Shown here in pieces: positions 39,985 to 48,357 of a DNA stretch of 64,000 nucleotides (within the stretch, counting starts at the first letter, position 1; each line of letters opens with the position of its first letter). Source of the stretch: Acidobacteriales bacterium 59-55 (GTDB lineage Bacteria; Acidobacteriota; Terriglobia; Terriglobales; Acidobacteriaceae); the NCBI GenBank assembly GCA_001897435.1, contig MKSV01000003.1, forward strand, positions 777,250 through 841,249, read 5' to 3'. The notes under the pieces are model-generated. The model was not told the DNA's origin. It worked only from the letters and a program-made list of their open reading frames with translations, and did not search any database. A program made the translations under genes and the position numbers.

Positions 39985-41130
39985 CTATGCGCGCGTCACT
40001 GTTCTCCTGCCCAAACAGAAAAGGAGTAGACCAACAAGCAAAATGCCTAACAATGCTTCGGTACCTGCAAACAAACGAAACTTCCCATGTGGAATAATGT
40101 CGCCATAGCCAACTGTGGTGAACGTGATCATGCTGAAATATAGGGCATCTATAAAATTTTGGGTTGGGCCATCCGGCATATCGTAGAGCAAGGAAAACAA
40201 AAGGATAACGCCGACGGAACTTGCTATTACCCGCATGGGTCGTTCACCCCATCCAGTTGTGAGCATAAAGACTAGAGATCGAGCCCACGCAAAAAAGGCG
40301 TAAAGCCACTCGACGTAGAGAGGCCCCTGTGGTTCGATGAAGTCTGGCGAAATCTGCGAGATGAGGCGCAGATCTTTCAGACGCCTAATACTAAGTCGTT
40401 GACGAAGCATCCTATGCCGGAGCTTGCTAGCTCGAAAGGCCGCCCAGCTAGCATCATCAAATAAGCCACGGGATGAGAAGTAGCGAGTCAATTCGAGGTA
40501 CATGGCTTCTGCATGTTCTGGATCCTGCTCCAACATGCGATCTATCCTCCAGAAGAAAACAGTCGCTTCTCTAAAGTTAGAACGCCGTAAGCCCTTACAT
40601 TCACTCAGAGTGTTATTGCGGAGTTTAACATTGAACATCCGTGCTCGAGTAAAGTTGGCATCAGCTAACCTGCAGTCGCTGAGTTTCGCACTTACTAGGT
40701 TTGCGCGGGCAAGAGACGCGCCTGATAGGTCACAATAGCTCAGCGATGCCTTGTTTAAGTTCGCTCCCTGGAGAAGCGCATTTGAAAGATTCGGGCCCGG
40801 CTTGACATAGTTCCCTCCTAAATTGACATTTGGCAGAATCACGTTTTCGAGTGAGTTGCCCGCTTTTACTTCAGCTTCCAATGTTCGAACGAGCGTCGTT
40901 CCCTGTCCAAAGTAAGCCTCAATATTCTGAGAGTTGGTCTTACCTTCGACCGGGGAGTGCCAGAAACAGTATTCCGTATCGCAGTACTTCCGACGCCCAC
41001 ATCGAGCCTCACCTCTCTTTGTGAGCGGCATAAGCATCGAGCATCCCGAGGTCTCGTGGTCTGAGTCGATCGTGATGCCAGCCTCCACATTCAACACTGC
41101 TCGGATCGCTAAATCTGAAAGATTATCCAT
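39985..41130 (-). CDS. Pentapeptide-repeat protein fused to a K+ channel pore
   Basis: This is a 381-residue fusion. The N-terminus has a Cys/His cluster (GEARCGRRKYCDTEYCFWH) that may bind zinc. About 20 pentapeptide-type A(N/D)Lxx repeats follow (roughly residues 95-185, SNALLQGANLNKASLSYCDL). A helical linker (about 190-270) leads to two membrane helices flanking a canonical K+ filter TTVGYGD (339-344). It should form a tetrameric potassium-selective channel with a cytosolic beta-helix domain. The start is an ATG at 41130; a TTG at 41145 is possible. The gene is less GC-rich than its neighbours. Confidence 0.85.
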   Translation of the reverse strand: MDNLSDLAIRAVLNVEAGITIDSDHETSGCSMLMPLTKRGEARCGRRKYCDTEYCFWHSPVEGKTNSQNIEAYFGQGTTLVRTLEAEVKAGNSLENVILPNVNLGGNYVKPGPNLSNALLQGANLNKASLSYCDLSGASLARANLVSAKLSDCRLADANFTRARMFNVKLRNNTLSECKGLRRSNFREATVFFWRIDRMLEQDPEHAEAMYLELTRYFSSRGLFDDASWAAFRASKLRHRMLRQRLSIRRLKDLRLISQISPDFIEPQGPLYVEWLYAFFAWARSLVFMLTTGWGERPMRVIASSVGVILLFSLLYDMPDGPTQNFIDALYFSMITFTTVGYGDIIPHGKFRLFAGTEALLGILLVGLLLFCLGRRTVTRA

Positions 41131-41264
41131 GGCGCTACGATACAACCACCTATTTTTGATAAACGTTCTTTTCTTTATCCAACTCTAAAAATCTGCATCT
41201 CTGATTCTCAAATACCACCTGACAGCAACCCCGCTGAATCGTGCGCAGCTTCGACGCAAGCCGC

Positions 41265-42953
41265 TTAAGTCAGCGCCAGATACTCGTGCGTTAGCCGCAC
41301 CACCATCGATCCCTCGCCCACTGCCGAGGCCACACGGTTCATCGCGCCCGCGCGCAGGTCGCCCGCGGCGAAGACACCGGGCACGCTGGTCTCGAGCGGC
41401 AGCGGCTCGCGCTGCTCCTTCCATGTGCGCGCGTAGCCTTCGGCGGCCATCAGGTCGCGGCCGGTCAGAACGAATCCCTTGTCGTCGCGCAGTACGTTCG
41501 ACGGCAGCCAGTCGCTGCACGGTCGCGTGCCGATAAACACGAACAGCGCGTCGATCTCCTCTATCCGGCATGATCCGCCACGCGATCCCGCGAGCGCCCC
41601 GTCCACCAACGACGCCAGCTCCACCCGCTCCACTCGGCCCTCGCCTTCTACCCGCGTAATCTCCGTCAATGGACGCACACGGATGTTCGGCGTCTTCTCG
41701 ATCTGTTCGATCAGGTAGCGCGACATCGAGCAGTCGAGCGACTCGCGCCGAACGACGATCTGCACCTCTTTCGCATAGCGCGCCAGGTAGATCGCGCCCT
41801 GCCCCGCCGAGTTGCCGCCGCCCACCACGATCACGCGCCGGTCGCGCACCGCCGACGCCTCCGTGGCCGCCGCGCCGTAGTACACGCCCGCGCCGGTATG
41901 CTCCTTGATGCCCGCCGCTAGATGCTCGCGGTAGAACATGCCCGTCGTCGCCAGCATCGCGCGGGTGACGATCTCGCGGCCATCGGCCAGCGCCAGCCGC
42001 TTGTATCCGCCGTCGATCGCGACGCCGGTCACCTCAAGCGGCGCCAGAAACTCCGCGCCCAGCCGCTGCGCCTGCATCATGGCGCGTCGCGTCAGCTCGC
42101 TGCCGCTCACACCCGTTGGAAATCCGAGATAGTTCTCGATGCGGGAGCTGGTGCCCGCCTGCCCGCCCGGCGCATGGCGGTCGAGCAGCAGCGTTCGCAG
42201 ACCCTCCGACGCGCCGTAGACCGCCGCCGCCAATCCTGCCGGACCCGCGCCGACGATCACCAGGTCGTAAACCTCGAAGGCCGCAGAGAGCGGGCTGACC
42301 AGCCGCTCGGCCACCTGCCGCGGCGCCGGATTGCGCATCACCGGCGATCCATCGTCGAAGAACAGCGCCGGCAGCTCATCTTCGCAGACGCACGCCGCAT
42401 CGAGTAGAGCGCGCGCGTCCGCGTCCCGCGCCACGTCGAGCCAGCGATAGGGAATCAGGTTGCCCGCGAGAAAATCCTTGATCGCGTGCGACTCGGGCGA
42501 CCACTGGTGGCCGACCAGCCGCAGCCCCTTCGCCTCCGGCAGAGACTCGGCCTGCCAGGCGTCCAGCAGATCGTCGATCACCGGGAACAGGCACTCCTCG
42601 GGCGGGTCCCAGGGCTTCGAGAGATAGTGGTCGAGATGCGCGTCGTTGATCGCCCGCACCGCCGCCTGAATGTCCGAGTACGCCGTCAGCAGCACGCGCC
42701 GCGCCAGCGGATACACCTCGCGCGACCGCGCCAGCACCTCGCTGCCCGGCATCCCCGGCATGCGCTGATCGCTGATGACCATGGCCAGCGCATCGCCGCG
42801 GCCCTTCAGCTCGCGCGCCGCCGTCAGCGCCTCTTCGCCCGAGGTCGCGCTGATGATCGTGTAACTCTCCCGATAGCGCGAGCGCAGGTCGCGGCGAACC
42901 GCCGCCAGCACCTGCGGGTCGTCGTCCACGATCAGAAGCACAGGCTTGTTCAT
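41265..42953 (-). CDS. Receiver - glutaredoxin-like - thioredoxin-reductase-like fusion
   Basis: This is a 562-residue three-part protein. Residues 1-130 are a receiver domain (VDDDPQVL, D62 in ISDQRMPGMPG, K113 in LSKPWD). Residues 143-215 resemble a thioredoxin/glutaredoxin fold (LRLVGHQWSPESHAIKDFLA), with no CxxC. Residues 228-562 are an FAD/NAD(P)H oxidoreductase of the thioredoxin-reductase class (GAGPAG 235-240, GGGNSA 378-383), but the redox CxxC position reads AATEA, so classical disulfide reduction is unlikely. Its start overlaps the kinase stop by 4 bases (ATGA), so the two are coupled. The receiver presumably gates flavoenzyme activity. Confidence 0.88.
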   Translation of the reverse strand: MNKPVLLIVDDDPQVLAAVRRDLRSRYRESYTIISATSGEEALTAARELKGRGDALAMVISDQRMPGMPGSEVLARSREVYPLARRVLLTAYSDIQAAVRAINDAHLDHYLSKPWDPPEECLFPVIDDLLDAWQAESLPEAKGLRLVGHQWSPESHAIKDFLAGNLIPYRWLDVARDADARALLDAACVCEDELPALFFDDGSPVMRNPAPRQVAERLVSPLSAAFEVYDLVIVGAGPAGLAAAVYGASEGLRTLLLDRHAPGGQAGTSSRIENYLGFPTGVSGSELTRRAMMQAQRLGAEFLAPLEVTGVAIDGGYKRLALADGREIVTRAMLATTGMFYREHLAAGIKEHTGAGVYYGAAATEASAVRDRRVIVVGGGNSAGQGAIYLARYAKEVQIVVRRESLDCSMSRYLIEQIEKTPNIRVRPLTEITRVEGEGRVERVELASLVDGALAGSRGGSCRIEEIDALFVFIGTRPCSDWLPSNVLRDDKGFVLTGRDLMAAEGYARTWKEQREPLPLETSVPGVFAAGDLRAGAMNRVASAVGEGSMVVRLTHEYLALT

Positions 42954-44380
42954 TGCGCCCCGCCCGGCTCGTCCTCGATGACCAGCGGCAGCGTGACGCG
43001 AAACTCCGTCCGCCCCGGCTCCGTCTCCACCGCGATTTCGCCGTCGTTGTGCTGCACCAAGCGGCGAACGATGTCGAGGCCCAGCCCCGTGCCCTGCCCC
43101 ATCGGCTTGGTGGTAAAGAACGGATCGAACATGCGCGCGCGAACCTCCGCCGGAATCCCCGGCCCGTTGTCGACGATGCGCACCACCACGCGATCCTGCT
43201 CGCGGCTCGCCAGCACCTCCACCCGGCCAGCGGCGATGACCGCGACGGCGGCAACTGCGTCGAGCGCATTGTCGATCAGGTTCGCCCACACCTGATTCAG
43301 TTCGCCAGCCAGTCCCAGCGCCCGGGGCAGCCCCGGCTCCACGCGCAGCGCCACCGCGACCGACTTCCCCCGCGCCTTCGCGCCCAGCACGGCGATGGTG
43401 TTGCTCAGGCTCCGGCCCAGGTCCACCGGCGCGGCAGCCTTCGCCTGGTCCATGTGCGTAAAGCCCTTGATGGCGGCCACCAGCCCGGAGATGCGCGTCG
43501 CCGCCTCCTGAATCTCCGCCGCAAGATCCCGCACCGCGCAACCCGCCGCCGCCCAGCGCAGCACCGCATCAAGCGCCGGTCCGCTCACGGCTTCGGCCAG
43601 CGCGTCGAGCGCCGCGAAGGTAACCTTGGTCTCGGCGAGCGCTTCGGCGCTCGCGACATCCAGCCCGTGATCCGACAGCCAGTCGGCGATTGCGTCCTCC
43701 CGGTCGGCCTGCTCGATCGGCGACAGCACACCCTGCGCCTGCTTCGACAGGCAGGCCGTGCGAACCGCGTCAACCGCGGCCAGTTGTTCGTCCGTCAGCC
43801 GGGCCGCGCCCAGCGCCCGCGTCGCCTGCTCGGTCTCCTGCAGCCGGCTCTCCATCAGCGCGGCGCCGCGTTCAATCGCGGACGCGGGATTGTTCAACTC
43901 GTGGGCCAGCCCCGCCGAAAGTTTTCCCAGCGAGACCATCTTCTCGTCGTGCAGATCGCTCGAGGTAAACGCGCGCGCGCGGTCGACCATAGTATGCACC
44001 AGCAGCGATGTAATCGCGTGGCACTCGCGGATCATCTCCGGCATCCGGTCGCGACTGACGGCCAGGACCGTCGACGGCTCCTGCGCCACCGAATCGGCCG
44101 GCGGACTCACCAGCCGCGAGTACGGCAGCAGCCCGGCGATCTCGCCCCCGCGCCACTCCATCATCTTGTGCCGCCCGGCGCCGCGGTCGACGAAGATCGC
44201 GATGTGCCCCGACAGCACGATGAACATGCCTTCGACGGTAGCGCCCTTCGAGCTGAGCACGTCGCCCGCCGCCAGGTGCCGAACCGAGCCATGCGCGGCC
44301 AGCCACGCCAGCTCCTCGCGCGGCGCCCCGCTCAGCGTCTTATGCTCCGCCAGTCGATCGACGATCTCCGTTTCCGTCAT
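42950..44380 (-). CDS. Histidine kinase with N-terminal cyclic-nucleotide-binding-type domain
   Basis: The 476-residue protein starts at the ATG at 44380. Residues about 15-120 form a CAP_ED-type domain (LAAGDVLSSKGATVEGMFIV; HKMMEWRGGEIAGLLPYS). HisKA follows with H160 in LSAGLAHELNNPASAIERG, then a helical region, and HATPase_c (about 330-470: NQVWANLIDNALDA, DNGPGIP, GQGTGLGLDIVRRL). It has no membrane helix, so it is cytoplasmic. The ligand is not established; CAP_ED domains bind cyclic nucleotides or other ligands. It is translationally coupled to the REC-flavoenzyme gene, its obvious phospho-partner. Confidence 0.9.
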   Translation of the reverse strand: MTETEIVDRLAEHKTLSGAPREELAWLAAHGSVRHLAAGDVLSSKGATVEGMFIVLSGHIAIFVDRGAGRHKMMEWRGGEIAGLLPYSRLVSPPADSVAQEPSTVLAVSRDRMPEMIRECHAITSLLVHTMVDRARAFTSSDLHDEKMVSLGKLSAGLAHELNNPASAIERGAALMESRLQETEQATRALGAARLTDEQLAAVDAVRTACLSKQAQGVLSPIEQADREDAIADWLSDHGLDVASAEALAETKVTFAALDALAEAVSGPALDAVLRWAAAGCAVRDLAAEIQEAATRISGLVAAIKGFTHMDQAKAAAPVDLGRSLSNTIAVLGAKARGKSVAVALRVEPGLPRALGLAGELNQVWANLIDNALDAVAAVAVIAAGRVEVLASREQDRVVVRIVDNGPGIPAEVRARMFDPFFTTKPMGQGTGLGLDIVRRLVQHNDGEIAVETEPGRTEFRVTLPLVIEDEPGGAQ

Positions 44381-44866
44381 CCGGTCATCTTTTCTTTGTG
44401 CTCCGTCGACCAGACTACCAGAGAGAATACGCGCGGATTGAGCACGCCGGTTACCGCCCGCAGCCTAATTAACAGTGCGCTCTACTTGCTGCGGCGCAAG
44501 CGAAGCGGGAGTGGAGAGACACCTGCATTCGCTGTTGCGGTTGCCGTTGCTCTTTTGCCTCTGGGTACGCCAGGGGCCTCAGCCTTGGCCTCTTAACCCT
44601 CGCCCAAAACAGCCCTTATCCCCGGAATCCGGCCAAAATGAACCAAAAACCATACAAAACCGAGAAAAACCTGAAAAAACCTGTGGAAACCGAACAAATC
44701 GTATTGACAAAGCTTGCGGAAAGGCTGAAGGTGAATTGCGGTACGGTTCTCCGCACCCGCATGAACATTGATGATCGCGCATCTTCCAACGATGTTTTCT
44801 CATCGGTCGACAGGCGGGCAAGGCGAGCGGCCCGAAGTTTATTTTGAACCATAGAAGGAGTAATAC
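44381..44866. other. Intergenic region before HU with curved-DNA signature
   Basis: This 486-base gap holds a damaged repeat I (44490-44594), then a series of A-tracts at 44645-49, 44656-59, 44665-69, 44674-79, 44687-89 and 44696-98. Their centres are about 10 bases apart, a phasing that bends DNA. TTGACA follows at 44704-44709, but no good -10 box lies at 16-18 bases. A 69-codon frame across this region is not convincing. Confidence 0.5.
44490..44594 (+). repeat. Composite repeat I, damaged copy
   Basis: The B box is altered (GTGGAGAGACACCTGCATTCGC). A short hexamer tract (TTGCGG TTGCCG TTGCTC) follows, then CTCTGGGTACGCCAGGGGCCTCAGCCTTGGCC, where the left hairpin arm no longer pairs well. 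The D hairpin is absent. Confidence 0.7.
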
Positions 44867-45163
44867 ATGGCAAAGGGAATGACAAAGACAGCACTGGTTC
44901 GCCACATGGCGGAGAAGCTCGAGATCACCAACAAGCAGGCAGCAGCCGGCCTCGAACTGCTGGCCGAGACCGCGGTCAAGGAGACCAAGAAGAACGGCGA
45001 GTTCACCATTCCCGGCATCGGCAAGCTGGTAAAGGCAGAGCGCAAGGCGCGCCTCGGCCGCAACCCCCAGACCGGCGAGACCATCAAGATCAAGGCCAAG
45101 ACCGTGGTCAAGTTCCGCGTGGCCAAGGTGGCGAAGGACACCATCGCTCCCGCCAAGAAGTAG
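44867..45163 (+). CDS. HU-family nucleoid DNA-binding protein
   Basis: The 98-residue protein has the HU/IHF fold: MTKTALVRHMAEKLEITNKQ (helices 1-2), GEFTIPGIGKLVKAERKARL, and the beta-arm signature GRNPQTGETIKIKAKTVVKF. It binds and bends DNA without strong sequence preference. A Lys/Ala tail (VAKDTIAPAKK) ends it. GGAG lies 6 bases before the ATG, and a strong terminator follows. Confidence 0.93.
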   Translation: MAKGMTKTALVRHMAEKLEITNKQAAAGLELLAETAVKETKKNGEFTIPGIGKLVKAERKARLGRNPQTGETIKIKAKTVVKFRVAKVAKDTIAPAKK

Positions 45164-45190
45164 CTCTCACCACGCCCCGCGCGCAAACAG

Positions 45191-45254
45191 AAGCCCGCAG
45201 CGCCCCGGCCCGTCGACTCCTTCGACTCAAGCCAGGCGCAGCGGGCTTTTTTCT
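45191..45254 (+). terminator. Intrinsic terminator of the HU gene
   Basis: Stem AAGCCCGC-A-GCGCC pairs with GGCGC-A-GCGGGCTT, and the 3' arm runs into TTTTTT (45247-45252). It is 27 bases past the HU stop. Confidence 0.88.
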
Positions 45255-45340
45255 TCGTCACGCAGCCCCGCCACAAAACACACCCTCTCGCCCCTTCGAC
45301 GAAGGGCACGCCTTCCTGGCCCAACCGCATTGACCTAAAC

Positions 45341-45688
45341 GCACATCATCTCGACCCAGCCCGCAGCACCGCAGAAGCACATCATCTCGATCCAGCCCGC
45401 AGCACCGCAGAAGCACATCATCTCAATCCAGCCCGCAGCATCTCAGAAGCACGTCATCTCGACCGGAGCGAAGCGCAGTGGAGAGACTCCTGTATTTCGC
45501 TCTTGTCGTTGTCGTTGTCGTTGCCGTTGTCGTTGTCGTTGTTCTTGCCGTTGCCGTTGTCGTTGTTCTTGCTGTTGCCGTTGTTCTTGCTGTTGTCGTT
45601 GCCGTTGCTTCTGGGTACGCCAAGGCTTCAGCCTTGGCCCTCTATCTCCCGCCACAAAAAGGGGCTTCAGCCCCTGGGGTATACCGGA
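45341..45688 (+). repeat. Composite repeat I, longest copy, with 36-bp A-box array and 18-unit hexamer tract
   Basis: Three tandem 36-bp units (45341, 45377, 45413; each starting GCACATCATCTC) lead into a fourth that becomes the real A/B box (45449). A run of 18 hexamers TTGYYN spans 45503-45610. Twin hairpins GCCAAGGC-TTCA-GCCTTGGC and AGGGGC-TTCA-GCCCCT follow. Read leftward, the last gives a GC hairpin plus TTTTT 40 bases after the methyltransferase stop. It accounts for most of the 564-base gap after HU; no gene is seen. Confidence 0.88.
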
Positions 45689-45727
45689 GCGGCTCCGCAC
45701 AAATTCAAAAGCTGAAGTCCTATTGGC

Positions 45728-46477
45728 TCAATCGCCCGCTGTCGTCGTCGCCGGCAGCAGAGCCCGCGCCACCAGCGCCAGCCCCACCGACACCACCACG
45801 CCCTGCGTAATCAGAAAAGCGTTGTACCGCCACCCCACGGCGATAAACGCAACCGCCACGCCCCACATATACGTCTCGCCCAGAAACGCCGCTCCCCACG
45901 CAGGCACAGCCGTTGACACCGCCACCCGCGCCCGCAGCGACGGCAGCAGCCGCGGCACGCGCGCGCAGTACGCGCGATACGCCTCACCCTGCCTGCCCGT
46001 CAGAAACGCCTCTTCGCCCAGGATCAGCCGAAGCTGAAAGACGGCCATCGTCAGGATCATGAAGATCGCCCCGCTCGGCGGCATCAGCAGAGCCAACGCC
46101 AGCACATGAATCATGGTGCCGAGATACAGCGGATTGCGCACGTAGCGATACGGTCCCGCCGCCACCACGCTGCCGCCCTGAAACGTATGCGCCTTCGCGA
46201 CGTACGCGCCCAGGTACGCCGTGCCCCAGGTGCGCAGCGCCGCCGCCGCGACGGCCAGCGCGATCCCCACGCCGAGCACAAGATTGAATGACGTCGCAAT
46301 GCCGATTGCGCCCGGCTTAATCATCGATAGATGTGCCGACAGCGTTCCCCACACATGGGCGTTCGGCCCTGCCGGGTCGACATGCAGCCAACGGTTCCAC
46401 GGAGTCGTAAACCCCAGCACGATGAGGACGAAGTGAATGAGGAAGCGAAACCGGAACTCGAACGCTGTGGCTTTCAT
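45728..46477 (-). CDS. Isoprenylcysteine carboxyl methyltransferase-like membrane protein
   Basis: The 249-residue protein has about six membrane helices and the ICMT/PEMT-type AdoMet motif GPYRYVRNPLYLGTMIHVLA, with GEEAFLTGRQGEAYRAYCAR in the C-terminal half. It should methylate a lipid or small membrane substrate; bacteria lack prenylated CaaX proteins, so the substrate is unknown. The start is the ATG at 46477, with GGAG 3 bases upstream; a TTG at 46498 is also open. Confidence 0.8.
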   Translation of the reverse strand: MKATAFEFRFRFLIHFVLIVLGFTTPWNRWLHVDPAGPNAHVWGTLSAHLSMIKPGAIGIATSFNLVLGVGIALAVAAAALRTWGTAYLGAYVAKAHTFQGGSVVAAGPYRYVRNPLYLGTMIHVLALALLMPPSGAIFMILTMAVFQLRLILGEEAFLTGRQGEAYRAYCARVPRLLPSLRARVAVSTAVPAWGAAFLGETYMWGVAVAFIAVGWRYNAFLITQGVVVSVGLALVARALLPATTTAGD

Positions 46478-46581
46478 GGTCTCCGCAATGCGCGGCAATC
46501 CCTTTCTCGACTACTTAGAAAATCTTATCTGACATCATTCCAATCGAAGCCGCATAGCCGCCCCAGATCACCCCATAGCCG

Positions 46582-48351
46582 CTATCGCGCCTGATATCGC
46601 TTAATCACATCGGCCATCGAGACCGCTCCTTCGAGCGCTCCCCGGCTTGCGCGATTGGTGATCGGAAGCAGCGGCCATCGCTTGAAGTACGACAGCGTAT
46701 CGGCCAGCAGAAGGTCGGGGAACAGTACCGGCGTCCGTTCCTTGCCCAGCCGCTCCTCGAGCCACCGCGACGAGTCCGCCTCGCTCACATTGGCGAAGAT
46801 GTCCTCAAGCTCCTTGTGCGTCGCCGCATACCACAGCCCATCGCTGCAATGGATCAGCAGCACGGAGCCATCCTTCATCCCCTGGTACTGTCTCACCGCC
46901 TTCATCGTCTTCGCGACCGCATCCGTGCCTTCGAGCACGGGCACGATCACCCGCTGCATCGCGTCTTCGATGTGCAGCTCGCTCTCCTCGCGCTGCTCCT
47001 CCATCGACGGAAGGTAAAGCCCGTCCTGAATCGTCAGCATCTCGAAGACCGGCACCGGCTGGAAGGTGCGCGAGATGACGTACGCAATCGCGTTGGCCAG
47101 GATCACCGGAACGATGATCGAGTAGTTCCCGCTGACCTCCAGCACCATGAACACCGATGTCAGCGGCGCGCGCAGAAACGCCGCGAACAGCACCCCCATC
47201 CCCACCAGAGCATACGACCCCAGCGACCCGGTCAGGTGCAGTTGCGGAAAGTAGAGTTTCTCGAAGGCGCCGATGGAAGCGCCCAGCATCGCGCCGATAA
47301 ACAGCGTTGGAGCGAACATTCCGCCTGGCGTCCCGGTCGAGAACGAGAGCGTCGTCGCGATGATCTTGAAGATCGCCAGCGCCAGCAAAATCTTCCACGC
47401 GAACTGCGCGTGCATGGCCTGGTCGATGGCCTCATAGCCGGCGCCCATCACCTGCGGCAGACCGAAGTATCCGATGCCGCCGACCAGCAGGCCCGCGAGA
47501 CCCGGCTGCAACATCTGTTTCCACGCCGACTGTCGGCGCAGCCGCGGCCTCAGGTAGCCGATCGCCTTGGCGAAGATCAGCGAAGCGATGCCGCCGAAGA
47601 CGCCGAGCACGGTGTACGCCAGCAGCTCGCGCGAGTCGAATGTCACCGTCGGGATGCGGAACATCGGCTGCGATCCCCAGAACCATCGCGCCACCACCAC
47701 GCTCGACACCGCGCCCAGAACGATCGACCCCAGCACGGAGGCGTTCCAGCGCCCGATCACCTCTTCGATGACGAACAGGATCGCCGAGATCGGCGCATTG
47801 AACGCCGCCGCCAGGCCCGCCGCCGCGCCCACCGGCGCGAACAGCCGCAGCCGCTCACGCGACAGCCCCATCTTCCGGCTGATCAGCGACGCCACCCCCG
47901 CGCCGATCTGCAGCGCCGGGTCTTCCGGCCCCAGGGAGTGCCCGCTGCCGATCGCCAGCGCCGACAGCATGAACTTGCCGATGACGGTGCGAAACGAGAT
48001 ATAGCCGTTGTTGATATAGAGCGCAGCCTTGGTCTGGTTGACGCCGCTGCCGCGTACCTTGGGAAAGACATACCGCGTCAGCACCGCGATCACCACGCCG
48101 GCAACCGCCGGAACGATGAACAGCCGCGGCTGGCCCGGATTCGGAGCCGATCCCAGGAGCAGCACATTCAGCCACTCGATCGCCATCCGGAATGAGACCG
48201 CGAGCAGTCCCGAGATAATGCCGATCACGATCGACAGCAGCAGGAACAGCCGCTCCTCCCGCTCCGGCGCAATCGCCGCCGTCTGGTCGATGGAGGTCGA
48301 AGCCGTCGCTCGCGGCGCGGGCTCTCGTTCGGTCATGTAATTCGCTTCCAT
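46582..48351 (-). CDS. ClC-family chloride channel/antiporter with CBS domains
   Basis: The 589-residue protein has the ClC core (about 35-440). The anion-site motifs are GSGHSLGPEDPALQIGAG (its Glu aligns with the gating Glu of E. coli ClC, GREGP), GLAAAFNAPISAILFVIEE and TGTPGGMFAPTLFIGAMLGA. A C-terminal CBS pair (about 455-589) may bind adenine nucleotides. ClC proteins exchange chloride for protons or conduct chloride. The ATG at 48351 lies 6 bases after the TPR gene stop, so the two form an operon. Confidence 0.92.
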   Translation of the reverse strand: MEANYMTEREPAPRATASTSIDQTAAIAPEREERLFLLLSIVIGIISGLLAVSFRMAIEWLNVLLLGSAPNPGQPRLFIVPAVAGVVIAVLTRYVFPKVRGSGVNQTKAALYINNGYISFRTVIGKFMLSALAIGSGHSLGPEDPALQIGAGVASLISRKMGLSRERLRLFAPVGAAAGLAAAFNAPISAILFVIEEVIGRWNASVLGSIVLGAVSSVVVARWFWGSQPMFRIPTVTFDSRELLAYTVLGVFGGIASLIFAKAIGYLRPRLRRQSAWKQMLQPGLAGLLVGGIGYFGLPQVMGAGYEAIDQAMHAQFAWKILLALAIFKIIATTLSFSTGTPGGMFAPTLFIGAMLGASIGAFEKLYFPQLHLTGSLGSYALVGMGVLFAAFLRAPLTSVFMVLEVSGNYSIIVPVILANAIAYVISRTFQPVPVFEMLTIQDGLYLPSMEEQREESELHIEDAMQRVIVPVLEGTDAVAKTMKAVRQYQGMKDGSVLLIHCSDGLWYAATHKELEDIFANVSEADSSRWLEERLGKERTPVLFPDLLLADTLSYFKRWPLLPITNRASRGALEGAVSMADVIKRYQAR

Positions 48352-48357
48352 CCGCCC

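Noticed and set aside
44638..44847. 69-codon frame MNQKPYKTEKNLKKPVETEQ before HU
   Set aside because: It spans the phased A-tracts and the promoter-like TTGACA, has no ribosome-binding site and no recognisable fold.
45341..45484. Regular 36-bp repeats resembling a CRISPR array
   Set aside because: The 36-bp units follow each other directly with no unique spacers, drift gradually and merge into the A box of an intergenic repeat. No cas gene is nearby.
45423..45700. Frames through the hexamer tract giving long Thr/Ala or Gln/Arg repeats
   Set aside because: They are by-products of a six-base repeat being open in every frame; the tract lies inside an intergenic repeat element.
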